From assembly GCA_035471785.1 (NCBI GenBank), contig DATIPQ010000133.1:62001-126000 (forward strand): a stretch of DNA of 64,000 nt. The letters are read 5' to 3'. The translations under genes were made by a program, and so were the position numbers. Positions 39,536-47,621 of this stretch are shown here, in pieces; position 1 is the stretch's first letter, and the number at the start of each line of letters is the position of its first letter. A model generated the notes under the pieces. The model saw nothing but the letters and a program-made list of their open reading frames with translations, made no database searches and had not been told where the DNA came from. Source of the DNA: Acidobacteriota bacterium (GTDB lineage: Bacteria > Acidobacteriota > UBA6911 > RPQK01 > DATIPO01).

Positions 39536-39607
39536 AATTTCGCGTCCTCGCCACTAAAACGAAAGAAGGCGGATTCCGTCAACATTCTCTCACGCTTTCT
39601 GTTCACA

Positions 39608-39619
39608 CCTGTTTACAGG
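39608..39619. promoter_or_regulatory. Palindromic candidate operator upstream of the XRE-permease gene
   Basis: CCTGT-TT-ACAGG, flanked by similar half-sites CTGTTCACA (left) and CTTACAG (right), lies 73-84 bp upstream of the GTG of the XRE fusion and about 135 bp before the parvulin lipoprotein start. It is the best dyad in the divergent promoter gap, but assignment to the XRE domain is inference. Confidence 0.35.
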
Positions 39620-39754
39620 CCCCTTACAGTGCCCGCCAGGACGGACCGGCCGCTTCACCAACCCGCCGAGTCGCTGCTTCGAACCCGCGCCTTGAATCCT
39701 CGGGCCCCAAAATGGACAATGAAGAGGAACCGCCATTTTGAAAGGACCCACCCG

Positions 39755-40861
39755 GTGAACAATAAATTGCCTTCCGCTTTTCTCATGTTGCTGCTGTGCT
39801 TTGCTGCCGGATGCCAAAACGTCAGCTCGCAGGAGGCCATGCAGCAGGAACGAAACGACCAGTTTTTCAAAGCCGACCCCAACGCCGACTTCGCCGGCTC
39901 TCACATCCTGGTGGCTTACAAAGGCGCCCAGCGGGCTGGAGAGCAGATCACGCGCAGCAAGGAGGAAGCCGAGGCCAAGGCGCGCCAACTGATCGACCTG
40001 CTCAAATCCGACCCCTCGAAGTTCGAAGAAACGGCCCGCAACGAGTCGGACGGCCCCTCGGCCGCCCAAGCGGGCAGCCTGGGCGCCTGGACCAAAGGGC
40101 GCATGGTGCCCGAATTCGACGCCGCCATCGAGTTGCTGGAAGTAGGCGAGATCACTTCCGAGCCGGTGGAAACCGGCTTCGGCTACCACGTCATCCGCCG
40201 CGACTCCCTGGCGGTTGAGCACTTCGGGATGGAAGGGCTGGTGATCGGCTACAAAGGTGCTCCGCGCGCCCCCGCAACGGCCAGCCGCAGCCAGCAGGAA
40301 GCGCAGGCCTTGTGCCAGGAGATCAAGAGCACGATCAATGGCCAGAACTTTGCCGATATGGTCAAAGAACACAGCGACGGCGGCGACCAACCCATCTTTA
40401 TGGGGGTCCTCACCAAGAACGATCCGGCTCCTCCCGAGATCTTGCAGGCCGTGACCGGCCTGGAGGTGGGCCAAGTCGCGGGTCCGCTGGAGATGCCTTT
40501 CGGATATGCCTTCGTGCGCCGCACCCGCCTGGAACAGCGGGCCGGAGCCCACATCCTCATCGCCTACCAGGGAGCGATGCGCTCGCAGGCCACACGCAGC
40601 AAGGAAGAAGCGCTGCAGAAAGCCAACGACATCCTGGCCCAGGTGCAGCAAAACCCCTCCCTCTTCGCCGAACTGGCCAAGCAGAATTCCGACGGCCCTT
40701 CAGGACCCAATGGCGGCGATCTCGGGGTCTGGTTCAAAGGCAAGATGGTGAGCGAGTTCGATGAGGCCCTGGGCCAACTGCAACCGGGCGAGATCTACCC
40801 GCAAGCCGTTGAGACGGCCTTCGGTTACCACATCCTCTTGCGCAAAGCGGTGCCCGAATAG
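39755..40861 (+). CDS. Lipoprotein with three parvulin (PpiC-type) peptidyl-prolyl isomerase repeats
   Basis: 368 residues from GTG 39755, supported by GAAAGGA about eight bases upstream; ATG 39719 would add 12 residues. Signal and lipobox: LMLLLCFAAGC. Parvulin unit 1 (about 35-145) contains SHILVAYKGAQRA...NESDGPSAAQAGSLGAWTKGRMVPEFD...GFGYHVIRRD. Unit 2 (about 150-250) is divergent (LVIGYKGAPRAPATASRSQQEA). Unit 3 (about 255-367) is again canonical (AHILIAYQGAMRS...NGGDLGVWFKGKMVSEFDEAL...AFGYHILLRK). Each unit starts with the same YxGAxR phrase, showing internal triplication. Probable outer-membrane-protein folding factor in the periplasm. Confidence 0.9.
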   Translation: MNNKLPSAFLMLLLCFAAGCQNVSSQEAMQQERNDQFFKADPNADFAGSHILVAYKGAQRAGEQITRSKEEAEAKARQLIDLLKSDPSKFEETARNESDGPSAAQAGSLGAWTKGRMVPEFDAAIELLEVGEITSEPVETGFGYHVIRRDSLAVEHFGMEGLVIGYKGAPRAPATASRSQQEAQALCQEIKSTINGQNFADMVKEHSDGGDQPIFMGVLTKNDPAPPEILQAVTGLEVGQVAGPLEMPFGYAFVRRTRLEQRAGAHILIAYQGAMRSQATRSKEEALQKANDILAQVQQNPSLFAELAKQNSDGPSGPNGGDLGVWFKGKMVSEFDEALGQLQPGEIYPQAVETAFGYHILLRKAVPE

Positions 40862-40900
40862 CACGGGCGGAGATCGCTTCTAAGGCGGCCGGCTGCTGCT

Positions 40901-42928
40901 TCAGACCGGCTGGCGGGAACGGGTCAAACCGCGCAGGACCTCGGCCAGATCGCCCGATTTGAAGGGCTTGCAGATATAAGCGTCCATCCCAGCCTGGAAA
41001 CAGCGCTCGCGGTCTTCGCGCATGGCATGAGCCGTCAGGGCCACGATGGGGATGTGGCGGCCATTGCCGTTCTCCATACTGCGTATGCGCTCGGTGGTTT
41101 CGTATCCGCCCATCTCGGGCATCTGCAGATCCATCAGGATGAGGTCGAACTTGTCGTGGTCGAAGAGGCGCAGGGCCTCGACGCCGTTGTCGGCCACCGA
41201 AACCTGATGGCCGCGCTTCTCCAGCAAGCGCACCGCTAACTTCTGGTTGACCCGGTTGTCTTCGGCCAGCAGAATGCGCAGGCTTTGGCCGTCGTCGATT
41301 TCAACCTCGCCCTGGGGACTGATCTTGCTTTTCCCCAGTCCTCTTTGCAGGTCTTCCTGCGCGCCCTGCTTGAGCGGAAGCTCGAAGCTGAAGACGCTGC
41401 CTTCTCCCAGGCGGCTCTGCAAGTCGAGCCGACCGTCCATCAAGTGCACCAATTGAACGCATATGGCCAGTCCCAAGCCGGTACCGCCGAAGCGCCGGGT
41501 GGTGGAGCCGTCGCCCTGGGTGAAGGCCTCGAAGATACGTTCCTTGGCCTCTTCGCTGACCCCGATGCCGGTATCGCCGACTTCGAAGACCAGCCGTTGA
41601 TCGGTGTCCCGGCCCTCCAGCCGGACTGCCAAAGTGACTCCGCCTTCCTCGGTGAACTTGACCGCGTTGGACAACAGGTTGGAGAGCACCTGGCGCATCC
41701 GAGTGGGGTCGCCGACCACCTCGTCGGGAAGATCGGCATCGAAGTCTTGACTGAAGTCGACGCCTTTTTCCCGGCACTGCGGCGCCCACACCTTGACCAG
41801 TTCGCGCAGCCAGGCCCTGAGATCGAAGCTGATGGTCTCGAGCCGCAGCTTGCGGGCTTCGATCTTGGAAAAGTCGAGAATGTCGTTGATCAGTTCCAGA
41901 AGGGTGTCGGCCGAAAGCGAAACGGCCTCCAGGCAATCGCGCCGTTCCCCCTCGTCTTCGCTGCCCATGGCCAGCTCGGTCATGCCGATGATGGCGTTGA
42001 GAGGGGTACGGATCTCATGCGAGATGTTGGCCAGAAACTCGCTCTTGGCCTGGTTGGCCGCTTCGGCCAATTCCTTGGCCTGCTGCAGTTCCGCCTCCGC
42101 TCTCTTGCGCTCCGACACATCCTGATAAAGCGCGTACACCCCCATGGGGATGCCGTCCACCTCGAGCCGTACGCCATGCACTTCGACGTCGATCCAGGTG
42201 CCGTCTTTGCGGCATCGCTTGGCGCTGAAGCGGATCAGCGATTCCCCCGCGATGGCCCGAGCGGTGTAGTTGTGAGCCTCCTTCTTTTCCTTGCGGGGAG
42301 CGATGAGTTCGTCCAGCTTGAGGCCCAGAATATTCTTGCGCTTGTAGAGGAAGATCCGTTCGAAAGCGGGGTTGCACAGTTCGATGCGTCCCCGGTCGTC
42401 GAGCACTACGATGCCCAGAGGCGAGTTCTCGATCAGGGCTTCCAGGTAAGCGCTGCGCTGGGCCACTTCCTTCTGCACCCGCTTTTGAGCCGAGATGTCG
42501 CGGCAGACGCACACATATCCGGTGCCTTCCAGCGCCGTCAAGGCCAAGAACTGGTCAAAGGGTTCGCCGTTGCGCCGGCGCCCGCGCACCTCGCCCCTCC
42601 ACTCTCCCTTCTGCCTCAGGGCCGGCAGGATCTCGCTCTGGAAGCGATCCCTCTCTGAAGCGCTGTAGAAACGGCGCCAATCACGCCCGTTCAGGTCCTG
42701 GGGCGAGGAAAAGCCGAAGATGCGGGCGTAAGGACCGTTCATGTAGCTGTAGCAGTGATCTGAAGAGATGATGGCTACGCCGTCCAGGGAATGCTCGAGC
42801 ACGGAGTCGTGGATCCGCTCCTGTTCCTTCCAGCGCCGCCGCTCTTCCTCCAGTTCGCGGACGCGCTGCTGCAGGCGGTCCACCTCGCCCTTGCTTTGAC
42901 TTTTGACCTTGAAGATGCTCATCCACAC
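40901..42928 (-). CDS. Hybrid sensor histidine kinase (PAS-PAS-HisKA-HATPase-REC)
   Basis: 675 residues without TM helices, so cytoplasmic. A coiled coil (about 10-45) precedes PAS1 (about 42-150) and PAS2 (about 160-285). HisKA has SEFLANISHEIRTPLNAIIGM, and HATPase has LLSNAVKFTEEGG, FEVGDTGIGVS and FGGTGLGLAICVQLV. The C-terminal receiver domain (about 548-670) has ILLAEDNRVNQKLA, phospho-acceptor LILMDLQMPEMGG and lysine YICKPF. No Hpt or DNA-binding protein is adjacent apart from the divergent LuxR-type gene 662 bp away. Phosphorelay to an unlinked Hpt protein is expected. Confidence 0.95.
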   Translation of the reverse strand: MWMSIFKVKSQSKGEVDRLQQRVRELEEERRRWKEQERIHDSVLEHSLDGVAIISSDHCYSYMNGPYARIFGFSSPQDLNGRDWRRFYSASERDRFQSEILPALRQKGEWRGEVRGRRRNGEPFDQFLALTALEGTGYVCVCRDISAQKRVQKEVAQRSAYLEALIENSPLGIVVLDDRGRIELCNPAFERIFLYKRKNILGLKLDELIAPRKEKKEAHNYTARAIAGESLIRFSAKRCRKDGTWIDVEVHGVRLEVDGIPMGVYALYQDVSERKRAEAELQQAKELAEAANQAKSEFLANISHEIRTPLNAIIGMTELAMGSEDEGERRDCLEAVSLSADTLLELINDILDFSKIEARKLRLETISFDLRAWLRELVKVWAPQCREKGVDFSQDFDADLPDEVVGDPTRMRQVLSNLLSNAVKFTEEGGVTLAVRLEGRDTDQRLVFEVGDTGIGVSEEAKERIFEAFTQGDGSTTRRFGGTGLGLAICVQLVHLMDGRLDLQSRLGEGSVFSFELPLKQGAQEDLQRGLGKSKISPQGEVEIDDGQSLRILLAEDNRVNQKLAVRLLEKRGHQVSVADNGVEALRLFDHDKFDLILMDLQMPEMGGYETTERIRSMENGNGRHIPIVALTAHAMREDRERCFQAGMDAYICKPFKSGDLAEVLRGLTRSRQPV

Positions 42929-42937
42929 CTGTCCAGG

Positions 42938-42972
42938 GCCACCAGGTGGCCAACAAGTTCACACACGGGTCA
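42938..42972 (+). repeat. Dispersed 35-bp repeat, copy 2
   Basis: Starts GCCACCAGGTGGCC, then CAAGTTCACACA and GTCA, matching the copy at 25313-25347 in the same orientation. Here it lies 10 bp upstream of the start codon of the hybrid histidine kinase on the opposite strand, so its palindrome would be in the 5' leader of that mRNA. Confidence 0.75.
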
Positions 42973-43321
42973 AGTTTCAGCGACCGCGGTGAAGGCTCAA
43001 TTGCCCTCGGCGGCACGAGGTCGCTCGCTACAACTTCTATCGGCAAGAGCAGCCAAATACTTAATAGGCTAAATGGCCGCTCTGATGAATTATGCGGCGG
43101 AATTGGCAGCGAAAAATGCTCCTCCCGCCTCTGCCGGCAGCCACTGACGTCTTAGATCAAAAACCCTGTTTCTCATGGAAATACCATCAGATTATGGCTG
43201 ACGGCGGTTGGCTAACACAAAAGGACAGTATACAGAAGACGGCAAACATAAGTGGAAGAATAGTTATAAGGATTCCTCTTCATACCAGTGGCGCAAAGTA
43301 TTCTGCTGAATCAAGACTCCT

Positions 43322-43348
43322 CCAGCCTCAATAAGGCTGGGGCATTTT
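43322..43348 (+). terminator. Hairpin with T-run, terminator-like
   Basis: CCAGCC (43322-43327), loop TCAATAA, GGCTGG (43335-43340), then GGCATTTT. Six perfect base pairs; read on plus it could end a short transcript from the AT-rich island. Confidence 0.5.
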
Positions 43349-43359
43349 CCCCTGGATTA

Positions 43360-43391
43360 GGCTATATAACTCAGCACTGAGTCATATAGCC
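43360..43391. terminator. 32-bp near-perfect palindrome, terminator- or operator-like
   Basis: GGCTATAT-A-ACTCAG-CA-CTGAGT-C-ATATAGCC: 14 of 15 stem positions pair, loop CA, followed by CAATTTTAG on the plus strand. The symmetry is long enough to be either a transcription terminator or a dimeric-protein binding site about 200 bp upstream of the LuxR-type regulator. Confidence 0.5.
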
Positions 43392-43590
43392 CAATTTTAG
43401 TGTTGGCTGAAGTATTTTTTAGCTGATCTTTGGTTTGAACAAAATGCTTGAGGAACGGGGGGTCGAAGTCGCCGAGTCAGCCCTTGGCATCTCGCTTGCG
43501 TATAACAATCGCCGCACACCATTGGGAAGTTGGTTTTTAAATACCTCTGATGCGCAGAGTTCGCCTGCTGAATGAAGGGGGGATCATTCT

Positions 43591-44238
43591 ATGCAGCAGC
43601 CTCATGAGGTGCTGATTCTATCCCGTTATCAGATCTCTGGAGAAGCTGTCCGCCTTTATCTTTCTCAAGTCAAAATCCTGGGCCGTCCCAAGTTTCTGGC
43701 CAATTTTCGCCGCTTCGATTCGCCCACCGACATCGCCTCTCTGGACAACGGCCAACCGACCCTGGTGATCCTCATCTGCCGCGACGAAACTCAAGTCGCG
43801 GTCAAGAGTTTGAGGGCTCTGTTTCCTTTCGCCCGCATTTTGATCGTGGCCCGGGACGCCTCACAAGAGACTCAAGCGGAGTGGATCAACCAGGGCGCGG
43901 GCGGCGTCTTCGACGAGAGGGACGCACACGACCTCGAACAATTAGAGCGGGCCGTCGACTTCGTCATCGACGGCGAAGTGTGGGCTTCGCGGCGCGTCCT
44001 GTCGCTGTGCGTGCGCCGACCCGAGGACAAGCGGCAGGAGGACAATCCCCTCACCCGGCGGGAGCAGGAACTCATCGGTCTGCTGCGTCTGGGTCTGACC
44101 AATTCATCCATTGCCGAGAGGCTGCACATCTCCCAGAAAACGGTCAAGGGCCACTTGACCAACATCTACCGCAAGCTGGAAGTCGACAACCGCCTGCAGG
44201 CCGTCCTCAAGTCGCGCCAATTGACTGCCGTCGAATGA
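43591..44238 (+). CDS. LuxR/NarL-type regulator with degenerate receiver domain
   Basis: 215 residues, with AAGGGGGG before the ATG. The N-terminal half (about 5-130) has a receiver-like fold (VLILSRYQISGEAVRLYL..., LFPFARILIVARDAS). Strand 3 reads PTLVILICRDETQ, where the phosphorylated Asp is expected but Cys or Ile occupies the site, and the usual acidic pair at strand 1 is missing. Phosphorylation by a kinase is therefore doubtful. The C-terminal HTH (about 150-212: LTRREQELIGLLRLGLTNSSIAERLHISQKTVKGHLTNIYRKL) is intact. It precedes the convergent copper-chaperone operon (40 bp). Confidence 0.92.
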   Translation: MQQPHEVLILSRYQISGEAVRLYLSQVKILGRPKFLANFRRFDSPTDIASLDNGQPTLVILICRDETQVAVKSLRALFPFARILIVARDASQETQAEWINQGAGGVFDERDAHDLEQLERAVDFVIDGEVWASRRVLSLCVRRPEDKRQEDNPLTRREQELIGLLRLGLTNSSIAERLHISQKTVKGHLTNIYRKLEVDNRLQAVLKSRQLTAVE

Positions 44239-44277
44239 GGTCGGGCCGGGGCCAGGCAGTAGGGGAGCAGACCCGGG

Positions 44278-44880
44278 TTAGGGGGATGCGCTCTTCCCCT
44301 GGTCTTGCAGAACGCTGTCGACGATCTCGATCAATTCCTGAGGCGACGCCAGTCCCAGCGCCTTCTTCCAGTATTCGGCCGGAACATTGCCGACCAGCAT
44401 CAGCGACTTGTGGTTTTCCTTGGAGGGAACCTTTTGTCCCAGACGCTCGAGAATGAAGTTGACGTCTTGGGGCTGGCCGGTCAGGAAATACCATCCGTGT
44501 TGCGCGTGGTAGCGCCGGGCGAACTCCTTGAGGCGCTGGGGAGTGTCGTAGAGGGGATCGACGGAAATGGAAATCAGGTGGACGTCGCGGCCCACCCTGT
44601 CTCCCAGGTGCTCCTGAATCTTCTCCATGTTGCGGCTGAGCACGGGGCAGACCCCGGTGCAGCGGGTGAAGATGGTGTCGATGACCACCACCTTGCCCGC
44701 CAGCAGATCGCTGAAGAAGCGCTGCTCCCGGCCTTCCTGATCAACCAGCACGGTGTCGGTGAAGTATTCCCGCGCCGCCTCCTGTGCCCTCACCCAAGGC
44801 GCCGTCGCCAGCAGAGCCAGCACTAGGAGCGCCGTTACTTTGAAAAACACCTGAGTCCTGTTGGGGTTGATTGTCGACAT
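44278..44880 (-). CDS. SCO1/SenC/PrrC-type copper chaperone (second of two)
   Basis: 200 residues. A signal/TM helix (VTALLVLALLATAPWVRA) leads to a thioredoxin-like SCO domain. The copper ligands are CTGVC (IDTIFTRCTGVCPVLSRNM) and the distal His in SKENHKSLMLVG. SVDPLYDTPQRLKEFARRY is the family signature. SCO proteins load CuA or type 1 sites of oxidases. It follows the first SCO gene after 6 bp and closes the operon headed by the giant multicopper oxidase. No cytochrome c oxidase genes are visible in the window. Confidence 0.94.
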   Translation of the reverse strand: MSTINPNRTQVFFKVTALLVLALLATAPWVRAQEAAREYFTDTVLVDQEGREQRFFSDLLAGKVVVIDTIFTRCTGVCPVLSRNMEKIQEHLGDRVGRDVHLISISVDPLYDTPQRLKEFARRYHAQHGWYFLTGQPQDVNFILERLGQKVPSKENHKSLMLVGNVPAEYWKKALGLASPQELIEIVDSVLQDQGKSASP

Positions 44881-44886
44881 CTTGCC

Positions 44887-45531
44887 TCAGCGGGTGTGCG
44901 ATGGTTCTCTTATCTCATCCAGGATTTGCAGCAGTTTATCAGGATTGGCCAAGCCGTTGGTGCGGGTCCAATGATTGGCGGGCTCGCTGCCAAGCAGGAC
45001 AGTGGGCGAGTGGTCCACCTTGTCGGGCGAGAAGAGACCCAGGCTCTTGAGCAGCGAGTCGACCTTGCGCTTGGAGCCCGTCACCAGGGTCCAATTGGCG
45101 TCGTTTCCTCCAAAGCGGGCTTGCCAGGCCTTGAGCCGCTGGGGAGTATCCACGCCCGGATCGATGCTGACCGAGATGAGATGCACGTCGCTGCCGCGGC
45201 CCAACTTCTTTTGCAGTTTGGCGAAATTGGCTCCCATGGGAGGGCATATGGTGGTGCAGGTGGTGAACATGGACTGCACCACGACCGTGCGTCCCTTGAC
45301 CAAGTCGGTGAAGAAATGAATCCGGCGGCCGCGCTGATCGAGAAGTTCCACGTCGCGGAAAACGGGCTGACTGTCCTGCTCCGTTTCCCCCATGGCCTGG
45401 TGTGCTGAGGCATCATGGCATTGAGGATCGGTCCCGCTGTCCCCGGCGTGGTGAGAATGACTCTGGCCCCGCAGGGGCGGAGCGGCTAGCGACAGAGTGA
45501 GCAGGAAGAGAGGAAGGGTAGGGAGTTTCAT
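44887..45531 (-). CDS. SCO1/SenC-type copper chaperone with His-rich N-terminus (first of two)
   Basis: 214 residues. The signal peptide (MKLPTLPLFLLTLSLAAPPLRG) is followed by a His-rich stretch (SHSHHAGDSGTDPQCHDASAHQ) that could bind copper. The SCO domain has TTCTTICPPMGANF (Cys pair) and DKVDHSPTVLLG (His ligand). SIDPGVDTPQRLKAWQARFG matches its neighbour, so the two are likely an old duplication with different N-termini. Its ATG overlaps the stop of the propeller gene (ATGA). Confidence 0.94.
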   Translation of the reverse strand: MKLPTLPLFLLTLSLAAPPLRGQSHSHHAGDSGTDPQCHDASAHQAMGETEQDSQPVFRDVELLDQRGRRIHFFTDLVKGRTVVVQSMFTTCTTICPPMGANFAKLQKKLGRGSDVHLISVSIDPGVDTPQRLKAWQARFGGNDANWTLVTGSKRKVDSLLKSLGLFSPDKVDHSPTVLLGSEPANHWTRTNGLANPDKLLQILDEIREPSHTR

Positions 45532-47507
45532 TTTTGATCTCCTTGCGCTTTGGCGGGCGCAGATTGGACGCGGATGATGGCGAAGGGAGACTTGTTAAAG
45601 GCGAGACCCAAGCTTTGGCTGGAGGCGAAGGCATAGTAGACGCCGGCTTGGCTGGGAGTCAGGGTGGCCTGGTAGAGCCCCGGCGAGGATTCCTCGGCCC
45701 AGGAGCGCCTCTGTTCCACGCCGGGAGCGCGGAAGGTGAGGATACGCACGTCGTCCGCTCCCTCGATGACCTGCCCGGTAAGGGCGCTGCGCAGGCGGAA
45801 GCGCAGAGACTTCTCTTCTCCAGGCTGGGCCGACATCTGCACTACCAGCGGTTCCACCATGACGTCGTTTTCAGCCCGCCGCTTGGCTTCCAGGACCGGA
45901 TTGGGCGCCACCTCTACCGAAAAGCAGTGAACCGTGCGGGGCGAATCCAGGAAGAAAGCCAGCTCGTACTCCCCCGGGCGACGCAAGGTGGCGGAAGTGG
46001 TATAGACTCCCGGCTCGCTTTCAGCCAGCGAGCGGTCGATAGCCAGCACGGCCCGGGGCTGACGCCCGTAGTTCTGAAAGTGCCCCATGGGCGCCGCCAT
46101 TCCCTCCCGGTAGTAGTAGATGGCGGTGTCGGCGGCGTTGGCCACCAGCACGGCCGTGGCTCCCGGGGCCTGCACGATGCTGTCGCCGCCCGAGGGCATG
46201 ATCTTGCCCAGGGGAGAGCGTCCGCCCGGAAAATCGATCACGGGGACCGGAGCTCCTTCTTGGCCCAGTTCCTTGAGGGGAACCATGAGGATCAACTCGC
46301 TGTCGCGGTGACGGATGTAGGCCAGTTCGTTGGTGAAGGCCACTTGGTCGGGCGCCTCCTCGGTGGTGCCGGTTTGGATGACCCGGTCTCGCGAGGCGTC
46401 GATAATATTGACCAGGTCGTGCTCGGGATTGACCACGAAGGCCAGCGAGGGGCGGCTGCTGAAGCGGATTTGAGTGGCTCCCGGCTGGACGGTGATGCGG
46501 GTGCGGAGCTGGTGGTTTTGACCGTCGATGACCGCCACCGAACCGCTGGGATCCAGGGCGTAGAGCGCTCCGGCGGCCTCGGAGTAGGCCATCGAAACCA
46601 CGGCCTCGCCCACCTCAAGGGTGTCTTTTACCGTCAACTCGCGGATGTCGATGACTGTAATTGAGCCCTGATCGCGGTTGGATAGAAAGGCATAGGCCGA
46701 ATCGGCGGTAAAGGCGATCTCGTGGGCGCTGGAAGGCAGGTCGAAGAGAGCAGCGCGCTCCCGGGTGGAGGTATCGTAGACCACCACGCCCGACTTGTCC
46801 ATATCCCCTTCGGACCCGTTGTAAGCCGCCCACACATAGCGTCCGTCGGGTTGCAGGTCCACTCTGGTGACACCCTGCCAGGCCCTCAGGTTGGTGGCGA
46901 CGTCCCAGGTAGCCAGATCGACGACAGCCACCTTGCCGGCTTCGGGCATGGCCACGTAGAGGACCCGGTTGGGAGTATCGACCGCCCAGTCTTCGCCGGG
47001 GCTCTCCAACTGCACCATGTCGAGCAGTTTGGTGGTGCCGAACCCGAAGAGGGGATCGACGATGGAGATGCTGGCATCGCTGTTGAGGGCCAGCACGTGG
47101 TAGACGTTGAGGTCGACTTCGGCCCGGGAATAGAGGCTGCCTCCCAGAAAGGCCGCCACCCGGTCGGTGCAGCTTTCCTCTTGCGGGTTGTTCTCGGGCA
47201 CCCGGTCCATCCAGGCGGCCGGAAAGACGCCGCCCAGCGGCATTCCGCTGTTGGTATCGCGGATGTTGAAGCTGACGTCGACGATGTCGCCCTCGCGCAG
47301 CGGCTGGTGCGGGTCGCGGTCGCCCTCAGCCGGCTCCATCCGGAACTCGACCCGGATGCCCTCCTCCTCGAAGGCTCCGCGGTAGGAATAAGTCCGCTCC
47401 TCAGGCGCGGGCTGCTCTTGGGCAGCTTCTAGGCCAGAGGCCTGCTGGGACTGTCCCGCCAGGGTTAAGTTGAACAAGAGCGACAAGGTTAAGAAAAGTA
47501 CTCTCAT
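45528..47507 (-). CDS. Secreted beta-propeller (YVTN/cytochrome-d1-like) protein
   Basis: About 659 residues from ATG 47507, selected over ATG 47513 because AAGGA lies six bases upstream. A signal peptide (MRVLFLTLSLLFNLTLAGQS) precedes a beta-rich region (about 40-140). A seven-bladed-type propeller runs from about 145 to 430 with repeating strands such as SISIVDPLFGFGTTKL, VAVVDLATWDVATNL and ITVIDIRELTVKDTL. The last 200 residues form an Ig-like or FixG-like sandwich (TLRRPGEYELAFFLDSPRTVHCF). No haem motif CxxCH was found. Position between the oxidase and the SCO genes, with an ATGA overlap to the latter, suggests a partner in metal oxidation. Confidence 0.83.
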   Translation of the reverse strand: MRVLFLTLSLLFNLTLAGQSQQASGLEAAQEQPAPEERTYSYRGAFEEEGIRVEFRMEPAEGDRDPHQPLREGDIVDVSFNIRDTNSGMPLGGVFPAAWMDRVPENNPQEESCTDRVAAFLGGSLYSRAEVDLNVYHVLALNSDASISIVDPLFGFGTTKLLDMVQLESPGEDWAVDTPNRVLYVAMPEAGKVAVVDLATWDVATNLRAWQGVTRVDLQPDGRYVWAAYNGSEGDMDKSGVVVYDTSTRERAALFDLPSSAHEIAFTADSAYAFLSNRDQGSITVIDIRELTVKDTLEVGEAVVSMAYSEAAGALYALDPSGSVAVIDGQNHQLRTRITVQPGATQIRFSSRPSLAFVVNPEHDLVNIIDASRDRVIQTGTTEEAPDQVAFTNELAYIRHRDSELILMVPLKELGQEGAPVPVIDFPGGRSPLGKIMPSGGDSIVQAPGATAVLVANAADTAIYYYREGMAAPMGHFQNYGRQPRAVLAIDRSLAESEPGVYTTSATLRRPGEYELAFFLDSPRTVHCFSVEVAPNPVLEAKRRAENDVMVEPLVVQMSAQPGEEKSLRFRLRSALTGQVIEGADDVRILTFRAPGVEQRRSWAEESSPGLYQATLTPSQAGVYYAFASSQSLGLAFNKSPFAIIRVQSAPAKAQGDQK

Positions 47508-47564
47508 ATCCATCCTTGTTGAGAAAAACAAGACGCCGTCAAAGGCGATGAAGTGGAACGAAGA

Positions 47565-47599
47565 GAGCCGGCGGACCCGTTTGGGGGATCCGCCGGCTC
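47565..47599. terminator. Strong hairpin between oxidase and propeller genes
   Basis: GAGCCGGCGGA (47565-47575) pairs perfectly with TCCGCCGGCTC (47589-47599), loop of 13 bases. On the minus strand it follows the oxidase stop (47622) and is trailed only by CTTCG, so termination would be partial. It may stabilise the oxidase mRNA and lower expression of the downstream genes. Confidence 0.6.
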
Positions 47600-47621
47600 G
47601 TCTTTTGCGGACGCCTTTCCC

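Larger units (their letters stand above)
42973..43590. other. 618-bp intergenic stretch, AT-rich island without convincing gene
   Basis: From about 43040 to 43560 the base composition is clearly more AT-rich than any flanking gene. An open frame of 80 codons (43092-43334) has no recognisable features, no clear ribosome site, and ends inside the loop of a hairpin. Two hairpins with following T-rich runs (43322-43348 and 43360-43391) lie in the middle. The last part carries the leader of the LuxR-type gene with GAAGGGGGG as ribosome site. It may be a remnant of transferred DNA or a small-RNA locus. Confidence 0.5.

Noticed and set aside
38672-39754. Upstream in-frame extension of the parvulin lipoprotein
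   Set aside because: It crosses the divergent XRE-permease gene and would bury the lipoprotein signal peptide.
43092-43334. 80-codon open frame in the AT-rich island
   Set aside because: No clear ribosome site or domain, and the stop lies in the loop of a terminator-like hairpin; a decayed gene is possible but unsupported.
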